Assembly: GCF_026151205.1 (NCBI RefSeq)
Contig: NC_087076.1
Location: 9,712,902 to 9,772,901 of the forward strand
Direction: 5' to 3'
DNA from: Bolinopsis microptera
Taxonomy: Eukaryota; Ctenophora; Tentaculata; Lobata; Bolinopsidae
Length of the DNA stretch: 60,000 nucleotides
Shown: piece after piece, positions 1 to 60,000 of the stretch
Position numbering within the stretch: position 1 is the first letter of the stretch
Layout of the letters: each line of letters begins with the position of its first letter
The notes under the pieces: generated by a model
Told to the model about the DNA's origin: nothing
Seen by the model: the letters and a program-made list of their open reading frames with translations, nothing else
The model's database searches: none
Position numbers and translations under genes: made by a program

Positions 1-1088
1 GATATATAAACATCCAAGAACAAATATTGCGCCAATATAAATAAGATGAAGTGAATAAGTGCATTCTGTCTGATAATGTACATGATCATCAAAATTAGCT
101 TTCATCTTGATTCTCGATCAAAATCTTTAGTCTGGGCGTTACTCTCTCAGTTGAAAATTGAAATGTAAGTTTACAAGTAGAATGTGAGTTTGTACCTTGT
201 AAAGTCAACAAGTAGAATGTGAGTTTGTACCTTGTTAAGACCCTGATCATCACAAGTCTGGGCTTTATAACAAAACCGTCGTTCTATGAACCATCAAACA
301 TGTGTGAGCTTAAAATCAGACGAATAAAACATGTATTATAATGAGGAATAAATTCTTCAAAAACTCTTCAACTTACAGAAGCACATTATTCTACATTCAT
401 GACTTTTATATTCTCATTTCAACATACCAGCATTCATCAATCAATTAATCAATATCATCTCTATTAAGGTGAAGGTTAATTATTATCATCAGTTCAACAA
501 AATGATCTACTTTTATGTATTTGTGTTGTTAGGCCATCAATTCCTCGTAATCTAAGTAAAATCATAAAACTTAATGTACATGATTAACTAAAGTACCACT
601 AGAATATTACCCGTTTGTTTAGACACAAGTTAAAATCTTTGTCCCCATAAAAATCACAATACACATTCTTTATTTAATCACTATATAATCTGATATTGTA
701 ACTAAAAGTGAAACTACCCATGAGTAAAACTATTGTTATATATTAACATTGAGCAGTGGGCCAAAATTACCTTCACATCAATTTGGATAGAACAACCGTT
801 TCACACAATTCCACGAGGCCAACGCAATATAACATTACAAGCCAATCTTGGCCCACCCTATGGTTTGAAGAATCCATAAAACAGGATCCTGATGAAATCA
901 TATCATGTAGAAAGTGAACCTATTTACTTTCAAGGCCATTATATCATAATAAAAACACATCTCATCATCTGAATTCTGATTAAAGTTAGCATTTGGTCAG
1001 TCTCTGGACCAACACTGTGGTCTTGCGGAGTAACTAGTGACGTCATAAAATGTCACGTGATGTCATCATCAGGTGTGATCAGCTCATC
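1..1088. other. Downstream flank of the carboxypeptidase gene
   Basis: No second gene is supported here. The sequence is AT-rich. On the minus strand a possible poly(A) signal (AATAAA as TTTATT at 669-674) lies about 415 bp past the stop codon, which would give a moderate 3' UTR. A displaced copy of the exon 26/intron 26 border lies at about 47-250 (see the direct repeat entry). Confidence 0.4.
47..250. repeat. Direct duplicate of 1966-2180 (exon 26 donor region)
   Basis: About 200 bp here repeats 1966-2180 in the same orientation with scattered changes. Both copies share the run from GTGAATAA through GATAATGTACATGATCATC to AAGTAGAATGTGAGTTTGTA. The copy ends in CTTGTTAAGACCCTG, which is the last 15 bases of exon 26 with one change. 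So a piece of host intron, its donor site and the exon edge have been copied to the 3' flank of the gene. Confidence 0.85.
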
Positions 1089-50993
<49,905 letters not shown>

Positions 50994-51120
50994 GTTGCTC
51001 CCCTCAACGCTCAGTCACAGATGAATCATTGCAGCATTTGATCCAGCAGAGTTTGCTTACATTCCCTAGAGATAGAAATCTTGGATAAACCAAATCCGCT
51101 TTTGTTACTTTATGAAATTA
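50994..51120 (-). promoter_or_regulatory. 5' UTR and likely promoter side of the carboxypeptidase
   Basis: The bases before the ATG on the minus strand (TGAGCGTTGAGGGGAGCAAC) are a plausible leader. No TATA or CCAAT box is obvious. A MITE-like sequence begins at 51121, so the core promoter is either short or lies beyond it. Confidence 0.35.
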
Positions 51121-51299
51121 GGGATCGTTCACGTGTTATGTAAACCAGGCGGGGGGATTGAAAAAGTCTACAATAGTGTTATTTCTATAGAATAGCTATG
51201 TGTAAAGTGGCTTAGAGGAGGGAGGGGGTCAGAAAAGCCTGAAGTCTGGCTTGCTTTACATTTAGTAAGCCAGACAAGTAAGTACATGACGTGGAAGGG
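51121..51299. mobile_element. Possible short MITE upstream of the carboxypeptidase
   Basis: GGGATCGTTCACGTGTTATG at the left and TACATGACGTGGAAGG at the right are imperfect inverted ends; inside there are G-runs and an inverted CTGGCTTGCTTTACAT / GTAAGCCAG pair. The left end resembles the GGGAGCGTTCACAT end of the 3272-3703 element. No clear target duplication. Confidence 0.4.
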
Positions 51300-51893
51300 T
51301 TGAATTTTTTCTGGACAGGGACTTTCCTAAATCATTTTGTTATCAAATATGCTATAGATGTGGACATATGCAAAGGTGGGGTAGTTTAGCCAGATTTCAC
51401 TTCAAAGACATTGCTTTTAAACAGCAAATGTATTGATGTCAGACAAAGTTAGCTCAAAATTTAGCTTAATTTAGCAGTTTTGACAAATTTGACTGTTGCA
51501 ATTCGCTCTAAATAAGACCTTTTTAATCAATTCAGCAGACAGAAATAGATCTAAAATCTAGGTTTTATGATTCTAATGTATCGAGAAGATAATACTCGTA
51601 ACAGCATATTGTACTAATTTCATGTTTGTACTATTTTCGTTTTCTCCGTATAATAACCTGAAATAGGGCAAAATGTTTATGATGCAAATTTGCATTTCTA
51701 GCCCAAAAAATAAACTTTTTGTTTTTAAAGCATTTTTATCCCACAATCAATACATGTGTGTATCGATTGTGGATATAAATGTGTTCAACTCTACCTGACG
51801 AACTTGAAATATTGACTGATCAAAATAATACTTAAAGCCTAATGCAACCTCACACGAACGAGAAATGTGGCTTCTTAGTTCTTCTCAAGAGCC
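51300..51893. other. Intergenic, no gene seen
   Basis: AT-rich. A short inverted pair (ATCCCACAATCAATACA / TGTATCGATTGTGGAT) lies at about 51738-51775. Confidence 0.35.
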
Positions 51894-53360
51894 ATGAATC
51901 GGGCCTCGGGGGAAATTAATGCATCGATGTTGCAAATCCATAGAAATGCAACAACATTGTCAATTGTCAATATAGTAATAAACAATGTAGTAATAAAGCA
52001 AGTCAAAAAGGTGAAGTTTCTTGGTGTTATTATTGATGATCAGCTTAAATGGGATGCTCATATACGGTCGCTCAACACAAAGCTGAAATGTGAAAGTGGG
52101 AAAATTTGTAGAATACGGCACATTATTCCAGAAAAACTCTACAAAGAACTGTACTACACACTATTTGAATCACACTTGCGATTTGGGATATCAGTATGGG
52201 GTGGCCTTAGTAACAACAGGCTTGAACCAATATTTATCACTCAGAAGAAATGTGTTAGAATACTATTTGGTAACCGAGAGGCGTACTTAGAAAAGTTTAG
52301 AACTTGTGCTAGAACACGAAGTAAAGACAAGCAAAAATTAGGAAGCGACTTCTATGAAAAACAGCACACAAAACCGCTATTTAAGAAAAATGGTTTACTA
52401 ACCATACACAGTTTGTTCAAACACACATGTTTATTGGAAATGTTCAAAATCAATAAATTAGAATGCCCAGTCCCACTCCTAAATCTATTTCACAGATCAT
52501 CAAGACGTGCTGATCGATTCATCACTCCAACCCCATCCACCTCCTTCATATATCAATCGACAAAAATGTGGAACGATTGTAGAAACACTGCTAGCAATAT
52601 CAACTTCTCTACATCAACGAACCTTGTGAAATCCACAATAAAAAAGGAGTTACTCGGCATGCAGTCCAGGTACGACGAAATAGATTGGTGTGAACTGAAC
52701 TTTGATTCCAACGAACTGAAATTCTAATGTCTACTCAATGAAGATATGCTGAGCGCTAAAGCCGATTGAAATGTTAATGTCTAAAGTATAAAATTTCGGC
52801 GGTCACGCCGCGCATTTTGCGCGCTGTGCCGCTATTTTTGGCCCATCTTATCAGATATTATTTACAATGTACTCGCACAGTACATGCAGGGCATGCCTCA
52901 AGATCATATTAGTGTAGGAATCATTATGTTTTCAACAATTCATTATATGTCGAATTCAGCAGTGGGTCCTCTCTTCGTCCGGTTTGTGTGTTTGTCGCCT
53001 GTCTGGACTCTCGTAGTCATGTAATTTTTAATTTTTAATTTCTAATTTGTTATTTTTATTTTAATTTTAATTTTTCAATTTTCTAAATGTGTGTTCTGCT
53101 CCGGGACTCGATTACCGTTTCGGCTTTCTTGAGACTGTAAATTTTGAAAGCCAACTATGCGGGGCGCCTGCCCACCGGCACTGAAGAGTGATCAAAGAAT
53201 TAACTAAAATTTCCTAATATAACGATTGAATATAGAGTTGTTTAACCGGCGCGGCCATGGGTGTGTGGCCTAGCTTTGGCTGCACACCTATGACTGCGCT
53301 GTTGCTGGTGGACAGGCGCAGTTTTTGTTGTGCAGTAGTGTTGCAAGAGAATAAAACCAA
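51894..53360 (+). mobile_element. LINE 3' end: reverse-transcriptase C-terminus plus 3' UTR
   Basis: The open frame 51894-52727 (277 aa) has VKFLGVIIDDQLKWDAHI, LYYTLFESHLRFGISVWG, KKCVRILFG and, later, TKMWNDC. This is the thumb and C-terminal pattern of jockey/CR1-type non-LTR retrotransposons. The catalytic part is absent, so the copy is 5'-truncated, but this part of the frame is open and so fairly young. The downstream 0.6 kb has T-rich stretches and GC hairpins and ends near a run AATAAAACCAAC, consistent with a 3' UTR. The end point and target duplication are not certain. Confidence 0.82.
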
Positions 53361-53798
53361 CTTATTATGTACTAAATGGAATCAAGAATATTATTGACTA
53401 TATTTGATAACGATGAATTGTAAATTTCGATCAATTTATATTTTTCGGTCTCCAATTATTGAACTGCGGAAGCTGGTTGCCTCAACAATGTTGACTATGC
53501 ATGGTATGACTGAATTGTAAACACGTGATAATTGAACGAAAAATAAATGATGAACATGATTCAAAAACTGTAAACCACCAAATGAATTATCGCTTAAATT
53601 TAAATAAGTATTTAAACAAAAACCATCATGTGCCGCTAAGCAGCAGGGCGCGGCTCATCTGGACCACAGCAAATCGGCGAAAATGGGTTCGAAAAAGCCA
53701 CTATTGGCACTCGAGTCCTTGATCTTTCCGATGGTCCACTGGGGCTTTTGAGCTGCCGTCCTTCAGCTTCTGTAAACTGAAATTACTACCAATCCAAT

Positions 53799-54394
53799 CA
53801 GGGACGTAGCCAGGATTTTTCTTTGAGGGGGGCTGTCGGCGAGCGAAGCGAGCCGACGCGTCCAATCAAGCTGCGCAGCGAGCAAGCTGCGGCAGGGGTC
53901 TGGGGGCGCAGCCCCCAGCGGGGTCCAGGGCGGAGCCCCTTGGCGGGGGCTAGGGGGGCTCAGCCCCCCGGAAATTTTTTGCGAAACAGGGTGTTTTAGA
54001 CGACATTTGGCATTAAAGAAATTTGTAGGACAGCAATAAACTGGGATTGAAAAGAATCAAGTACTCACGTAAATTTGGTAACTTCACAACAGCAATCTGC
54101 ATTCTCCAATCAGAATTTACGACTTACTCAGGCCTCATCGTCTAAAGATTTTTACATTTCCTACGGTCTAGGGGACACTATTGACTATAATTATAGAAGT
54201 CTTCTAGAATGTTTGCTTGGATTTAATGACATATATTTACTAATCCACAGTTCAAATCTTTGACTGACTGCAGTCATAAACACAGCCCTCTTACCAGGCG
54301 ACCATGGGGACTAGGGGGCTTATCTTTTTTCTGGGGTTCGATTTTTTCCGGGGGGGGCTGCCGCCCCCCTAGCCCCCCCCTGGCTACGTGCCTG
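53799..54394. mobile_element. hAT-like MITE, CAGGGACGTAGCCAGG ends, 8-bp target duplication
   Basis: The left end CAGGGACGTAGCCAGG and the right end CCTGGCTACGTGCCTG are inverted with one change. Flanks AATCCAAT (53791-53798) and AATCCAAG (54395-54402) make an 8-bp duplication with one mismatch. The ends are followed by runs of G/C with many small palindromes (GGGGGCGCAGCCCCC and similar). It is 596 bp and non-coding. Confidence 0.85.
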
Positions 54395-54402
54395 AATCCA
54401 AG

Positions 54403-56500
54403 TTGAGGCAATCAGCCGACGCGCGGCTTTTATGGTTATATATGATATGTTTAATCTGTAATAAAGATCAAAATTCAAATTTGTTTCTCTAAAAAAAATT
54501 TGTTTCTCTATTTCTTAACACATTTCAACACTGCAACTGCACCTATTATATAGAGCATTGGCATTAGTATAGCGCATTAGTATAGCGCAAGTGGTCTCCT
54601 AAATTTATTGATTCAATAGATATAGTTTTGCTGCATATGAAAAATTAAAATAGCATCACTAGATCATCGATGTAATTTGGACACTCATTCCAAACCAGTC
54701 CCTTAAATTACTGTAATTTCACCAAACATAATAGCCTGGGTCCCCAGGTAAATCAGCCCCCTGATTATGCAACAAGCTGGTAAAACATTTGACATTTACT
54801 AGGCGGCGCTCAGCCTGTCATTCCGCCTAATCTCTATTTTATGTTTATGAATATTATAGCTAGAGCGTGGGGTCCCCAAGTAAGTAAGACAGGGTTATTA
54901 TTTTTAAAAGTATTTCAAGGGATTTGTTTAATTGCATAAATTGATTTTGAATGCATATGGAAAAGATTTGATTTTAATTTTTATTGATTGATTTACATAG
55001 CCATGTGTATACGCGTACTGCGTGACGCGGCGGCGGTCGCGCGCTACTGCAAGTGGTCGCGCGCTACTGCAAGCGAGAGGGCTCTGGTTATAGAGCAAAT
55101 TGATTAATGCAGCACATTATTTAGGAAACAATAAAAAATTTCAACAAAATTGTTATTTGTAGCGCGATGCACTACTGGGTCGCGCGCGCAACAAATAATG
55201 CTTCTCGCAACCACACGTATGCAGATCGGCGAGATGCGAAGGATTGACATCGTGAATCAAAATTGTTATATGAGAAGTATTATAATTGATAATACTTCCT
55301 AGTTCCAATTATATTTGTCATACGTTGTATGACCCGCCGCGCACGAGTGCGCGTCTCCCCTGTAGTGAAACGACCGTGGGGTTCACAACGTGATACAAGT
55401 TCCCATATGACAATTTTGTTGAAATTTTACACCTAATTTTGCTCCAAAAGCCGCGCACCGTCAAATATGGCACCTAAGCGAAACTCACTGACCATTCCAA
55501 AAAGGTATAACAAATTTGGTACTGTGAAAATTCTCGCAGTCTCTTGACGATCGCAATTGTTAATGGTTTGGCCCGGCACGCGCTACTTAATTGTAGCACA
55601 TTTCGAGAAGAAAGCGGCGCGCGCTACTTTCAAGAAATTTAGACGAGTAACATCCGTCAAGTATAATCGCAACATGAGTCAATTTGATTTTTCAAATTAT
55701 TCGGTAATACTAATTGGAAGACGTTGTGATATAAAGCTTGGAGGACTTCTCCGCTTCGACGCGCCGCGCGAACTAGCATTCATATTCATCGTCGATCGTT
55801 GCTCTGCTTCGCAAAGCAACAATTTCGATGGGTTGACATCGTCAACCAAAGATAAAGCATAATTGAGTGCCCAGTAACGCATCGCGCTACAACAACGCAC
55901 CGCGCGATTTATCATTATTAAGCAATTGCTTAGTTTTGCAGAGCAAGAATCTGAAAGGGTTGACATTAAGTCAATCAATTCGGTAATTACGTTAATTTAA
56001 CGTCGATCAGTTTAGGCCAGACCTGGGACCATGCAAGTAAACTTGAATGTAACTTGGCGCTCGTCTTAACTTTTACTGTTTACAAATATTGATTATACAG
56101 CTGCATTCAGCCTTGTGATATATGTTTAATAGTGCATTATGTCATGTTGACCATTGTTAATGGTCTGGCCCATGTCGAGAAGAAAGCGGCGCGTGCTACT
56201 TCGAAGAAATTTAGACGAGTAACATCCGTCAAATTGTCATGCACATGCTGTAGACAGCTGTTGCGCATGAGTGCGCGGCTGTATCGTGGCTTACGCCACG
56301 ATACTGGATACTCGTTTACTGGGCGGCGCTCAGCCTGTCATTCCGCCGAATCTTTATGTTTATGAACATAATAGCCTGGGGTCCCCAGGTAAGATAGTCG
56401 TTTGAGGGTCACGACGTGATACAAATAGTACAAGTGTTGAGTCTCATAAATGATTTCCTAGCCTTCATTGTTCATAAGGGGTCGTCCGCAATCAACCGTA
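54403..56500. repeat. CpG-rich region of partial direct repeats
   Basis: GGCGGCGCTCAGCCTGTCAT with following text occurs at about 54804-54880 and 56321-56392. GAGAAGAAAGCGGCGCG with GACGAGTAACATCCGTCAA occurs at 55604-55662 and 56174-56231. GTGGTCGCGCGCTACTGCAAG-like units occur twice at about 55033-55072. CG dinucleotides are frequent compared with the rest of the window. No frame has support. These look like fragments of one or two mobile families. Confidence 0.6.
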
Positions 56501-56638
56501 ATCAAGACCGAACCCCCCTATATCACAGTGCTGGTAAGCACGACCGGTGCATTTATTGTGGGTTTACTATGTACCCCCTTTACTATTATACCCCCTTTAC
56601 TATTATACCCCCTTTGGTACACGTTACAAGCCTCTTTC

Positions 56639-56695
56639 GTGCACGCGAAGCGTGCACTCCGGCCGGAGGCGGCGGCCGAAGGCCGCCGCCTCCGG
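56639..56695. other. Two adjacent perfect hairpins with GAA loops
   Basis: GTGCACGC-GAA-GCGTGCAC (56639-56657) is followed by a 15-bp GC stem, CCGGAGGCGGCGGCC, with a GAA loop and its exact complement (56663-56695). GNA-type triloops closed by C-G are known to be unusually stable in DNA. The segment is absent from the homologous copy X. Confidence 0.9.
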
Positions 56696-58090
56696 CAGGA
56701 GTTTTTCAGGCATTAAGACTCATCGGAAGTCGTTCAGCAGATTTATTTTTAGTTCAAAACATTCTAATTTGATGTCTGAGATGACAGGAATAAAAAATAG
56801 TTATGTTGAGATTTTTAAGAAATTTGCATAAAATACTCGCCAGCACTGTTATACGAAATTCGGTAAAAAACCCAAAATCGCCATATTCAGGTGCCTTAAA
56901 AACCATGTTAAAATCGAGTTAGAGATCTGAAATTTTTCAGGGCGTCTAGACGTTCACCAAATCGACTGCAAAAAAAGTTTCAGGTTTCAGGAACATCGGG
57001 AAGTGGGTTTTCTAGAACCCCTGTTTTACGACAGATTGTCGTGACATAGATAGATATACATATATATTCAGGGATAGACGCTTTGCCAGTCAATTGTAGC
57101 CTGTATTTAATTGTCCATAGATTCAAAAGTATAAAAGATACAGCCATTTCCGACCACAGGTCTTGAAAATAATTGTTTACACTTCAGTTTACATTGTATA
57201 CAAAAATTATTTGACGTCATGAACACCCCTTAATGACGTCATCAAGTTAGCCGTTTTTAAAACTTGATTTTTGACAAAGTAATAATTTTAAAAAATGATT
57301 TTACACCATTAAAAAGTAATTGTATTCAAAATCTGACGAAATTTTCATCTTAGATAATTGTTCAAGCATTCTGAAAATCTACCGGAAAGTTTTTCTAGCT
57401 TGCTCCTTCATAAAGATATTCGTCATTGAAGTTTGTGCTTTTTTGAGAAATTATTTTATAAAAAGGTCAATTTTGCGATTTAGTATTCTCTGGTGTTGGG
57501 CCATGCCTTGGGTTGTGGAGCTCAGTTCTGCTTCCTATAGGTATAAATTGTGCATTAGGCTAGTTTTAAAGTTGAAAATCAAAAAGTTGCACACGTGGGG
57601 ACACGCCCAAATTGATAGAAAATCGCTAAAATCACTGAAAATTGCTGTTTTCGTCATTTTCTGTCAACTTTAGAGTGCCGTTGTGATTACAGTTCTTCTT
57701 GAAATAGTTTGAAACTTTGCATACTTATCAAACTATATATAAAACAATTACATGCAAAAATTTACGGCGATTCAATATTGGATGCGCACGCAACGTTCGC
57801 TCAAAGTTTGCACGTGCGAAAGGTGAGAATTTTGCTCATTCGTGATTTCCAACAAATTCTGCTTTGCCGCGACAGTTTAATGTCATTATATATGAATTTA
57901 ATGCCAACTTGAATGAGTATTAAGTGGCAAATTCAGTCAATGATCGACCGATATGCTTATTTAAACACAAGGAAATGTTTTTAAAGGAAAAATTTCGAAA
58001 TCGTTGAAATTTCCTCCTTATTAATGAAGATATCAGTTTATATTTCGACTTTATATAGTACCCTGACATTATAATCAAAAGGAGATGATA

Positions 58091-58858
58091 TTTTACCAAA
58101 ACCCATAATCATGGGTAGAGTGGACCGCTGCCAGTGTCTCTCTTTCCCAAACAAAAGGAAATGATATTAATTTGATTGACCGTTCTCAAATGCAAAATGA
58201 TACCGAGAATGAAATCGGTCGCTCGCTTTTCCCATTCATTTACAATTGTAATAGATTAAGAAGAACTACCCAAAGGCAGCTGTACTCGGCAATAAAGATT
58301 CAATAAACTTCAGCTAATTCAATATAATAAGTAATAACTACCACCCTTACCCCGAAATACTAGGTATCGACCCGAATGCAACCCAAAGAGATTTTTACAG
58401 CATCTGATTGATGTAATCAATCGAAACTTATTACAATTCGTGAGGATTACATTTTGGAGACCAGAAATTTTGTTTATAATCTATTTCGTGAAAGATTTCC
58501 TAAAAGTAAGCTATGACTTAGTATCCTTATTTCGTGCACACTTTCAAACCTTTTAATTATTTATTTAAGATATTATGTTCTTTTTATTGTTTGGTTGAAT
58601 AACTTTCATTTAACTGATTGGGATCTGACACATGTAATTTTGTAATGATCTTTCTAATTTCTAATTCTAATTCTAATTCTAATTTCTAATTTCTAATTCT
58701 AAGCCGTGACTGAATGGGAAAAGCGAGCGACCGATTTCATTCTCGGTATCATTTTGCATTTGAGAACGGTCAATCAAATTAATATCATTTCCTTTTGTTT
58801 GGGAAAGAGAGACACTGGCAGCGGTCCACTCTACCCATGATTATGGGTTTTGGTAAAA
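58091..58858. repeat. 148-bp inverted repeat with 472-bp loop, arms read as identical
   Basis: Arms 58091-58238 and 58711-58858 are reverse complements without a difference that I can find. They are related to, but clearly diverged from, the arms at 23755-24081. The loop contains a TTCTAA microsatellite (about 58650-58700). Confidence 0.9.
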
Positions 58859-59045
58859 TTACGTAATCAAGGTTTGACCCCCCCCCCCCCCCGTAATCAA
58901 GACCCAACCCCCCTCCTATATTCAATATTACGTAATCAAGATTAGACACACCCCCCCCATCGCAAAGGGCTCTTACTAAATCGCTCGCCCAAAAATTTCA
59001 CGTGACTTTGGTTTTTTTGGTTTTGCAGCCGTACAAAACGGTTTT

Positions 59046-59140
59046 ACATAAACCCTAATCCCAACCCTAACCCTAACCATAACCCCGAAGCTATCCATAA
59101 TCTTAACCACAACCCTAACCTTAACCCGAGCCCTAAATAA
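59046..59140. repeat. Degenerate telomere-like (CCCTAA)n tract
   Basis: Repeated AACCCTAACCCTAACC with many one-base changes (AACCATAACCCC, ACCTTAACCCG). It matches the metazoan TTAGGG telomere repeat on the other strand. As it is short and decayed, it is interstitial rather than a chromosome end. Confidence 0.7.
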
Positions 59141-59227
59141 TCGAATTCACGTTTTACTAGCCTGTCACGTGACCAAAACAGTTTTTTGCCCATAACTCTC
59201 CAGGGAAGCATTTTAACCCTACGTCAT

Positions 59228-59260
<33 letters not shown>
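59228..59260. repeat. 33-base G homopolymer
   Basis: An uninterrupted run of G on the plus strand, the longest of several G or C runs in the window. The length in the assembly may be unreliable. Confidence 0.95.
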
Positions 59261-59261
<1 letters not shown>

Positions 59262-59546
59262 GATTCGGAATCAGCGTCCAAAAATACACCGATCTAGATC
59301 ACTATCATGCCTAAAGGGCCTTTTCACAAGAATTTTAGTAGGAGCGATCGCAAAGCACTTATTAAACGAAAATTGGTTTAAAAAACGAAAATTTTGATTA
59401 CATAATTAACGAAAATTGTCCAATTGGTATTTCGAAAATCGGTACAAAATTAAAATTTTGATTACGTAATCAACGACCAAAACCCCCCCCCCCCCCCCGT
59501 AATCAAGACCCAACCCCCCTCCTATATTACGTAATCAAGATTAGAC

Positions 59547-59924
59547 GGCGTAATCAAGATAACGGCCAGGTAGCGCAGTTGGTTAGAACGCCTGTCTTAC
59601 AATCGTTAGGTTGCGAGTTCGAAACCCACTGATTGCCTGGTCGTGGGGTGAGCGTCGTCGACGTTCAGCTAAGGATCATGAGTGGTCTATGCAGCCCCCC
59701 GGTCTACTCAGCCGAATACTCGAGAAATCGGGTGTGAGGGTTAAATGAGGAGCTGCACATTGCAGCAAAGTCTCGGACGAAGAAAGTATGGTACACACTA
59801 CCTTAACCGTCACTGGCCGAAAAGACCCTTCGGCTTCCTGTAATTGGCTGGTTGCACTTGTGTAACATTGTGGCTGTTGGAATACACCGAAGTAAAATAA
59901 GTGTCTAGATAAATAAAAAAAAGA
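59547..59924 (+). mobile_element. tRNA-derived SINE
   Basis: 59564-59642 looks like a tRNA: a 7-bp acceptor stem, GGCCAGG with CCTGGTC, box A TAGCGCAGTTGG and box B GAGTTCGAAACCC (pol III promoter elements). The anticodon arm (around CTTACAAT) pairs poorly, so it is not a working tRNA. A body of about 270 bp and an A-rich tail (AAATAAAAAAAAG) follow. AGAC occurs before (59543-59546) and after (59922-59925), a possible short target duplication; the same poly-C block at 58940 lacks the insert. Confidence 0.8.
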
Positions 59925-60000
59925 CACACCCCCCCCCCCCCCCCCATCGCAAAGCACTTATTAAACGGAAATTGGTTTAAAAAACGAAAATTTTGATTAC

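Larger units (their letters stand above)
56520..58858. mobile_element. Dispersed repeat ending in an inverted repeat, copy Y
   Basis: Second copy of the family at 22300-24081, in the same orientation. It is longer because of a GC-rich insertion (about 56615-56700), which copy X lacks, and a larger loop in the terminal inverted repeat. No protein-coding frame is preserved between the two copies. Confidence 0.8.
58862..60000. repeat. Repeated CGTAATCAAG / poly-C blocks
   Basis: CGTAATCAAGACCCAACCCC with a preceding C-run and following GATTAGAC occurs at about 58870-58950 and 59480-59546. ATCGCAAAGCACTTATTAAA with TTGGTTTAAAAAACG occurs at 59348-59400 and 59946-60000. The SINE sits inside the second block. 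The unit continues past the window edge. Confidence 0.75.

Noticed and set aside
59564-59642. Functional tRNA gene
   Set aside because: Boxes A and B and the acceptor stem are present, but the anticodon and T stems pair poorly, and a SINE body with A-rich tail follows directly.

Overview
This is eukaryotic, clearly animal, nuclear DNA: AT-rich, intron-dense, with GT-AG splice sites, a tRNA-derived SINE, LINE and Penelope-like fragments, several MITEs and a TTAGGG-type degenerate telomeric tract. The species cannot be fixed from the sequence. An invertebrate, possibly a cnidarian, is a guess from the gene structures and repeat types.

One gene dominates. On the minus strand, from an ATG at 50993 to a stop at 1089, 28 exons assemble in consistent phase at every junction into a 1181-residue reading frame (3546 nt with stop). 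It is a cytosolic carboxypeptidase of the CCP1/Nna1 (AGTPBP1) type. It has an N-terminal ARM-like part, an acidic and basic linker, the CCP N-domain, and an M14 metallopeptidase domain with HPGE, DFHGH and YTLES motifs, ending in an acidic tail. Members of this family trim C-terminal glutamates from tubulin and other proteins.

Its large introns hold other genes. Intron 23 (2886-12832) carries, on the opposite strand, a tandem pair of pentraxin-domain genes. The copy at 9910-11055 is an intact type I membrane protein; the copy at 4687-6070 is frameshifted. Intron 16 (14989-18484) carries two intronless same-strand paralogues of an unrecognised basic protein with a C-terminal CX3CX4CX2C motif, each with its own TATA box. 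Intron 2 (40767-49881) carries, on the plus strand, a small secreted protein ending in a sushi-like domain.

Intron 10 (20671-35497) is a repeat landscape: a 1.8 kb dispersed repeat ending in a 146-bp inverted repeat whose arms I read as identical, a 2.7 kb palindrome inserted inside a 21-bp minisatellite, a 359-bp TC tract and a dead LINE fragment. Upstream of the carboxypeptidase (51.1-60 kb) there is no host gene that I can support. That part holds a LINE 3' end, a hAT-like MITE, a second copy of the dispersed repeat with inverted-repeat arms, GC-rich GAA-loop hairpins, a telomere-like tract, long C/G runs and a SINE.

Two nested insertions can be ordered in time. The pentraxin block duplicated first, dragging along a stub of host exon 23. 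Then a TIR transposon (7143-9814) and a Penelope-like fragment (12290-12798) entered the second copy; the first copy keeps both empty sites.
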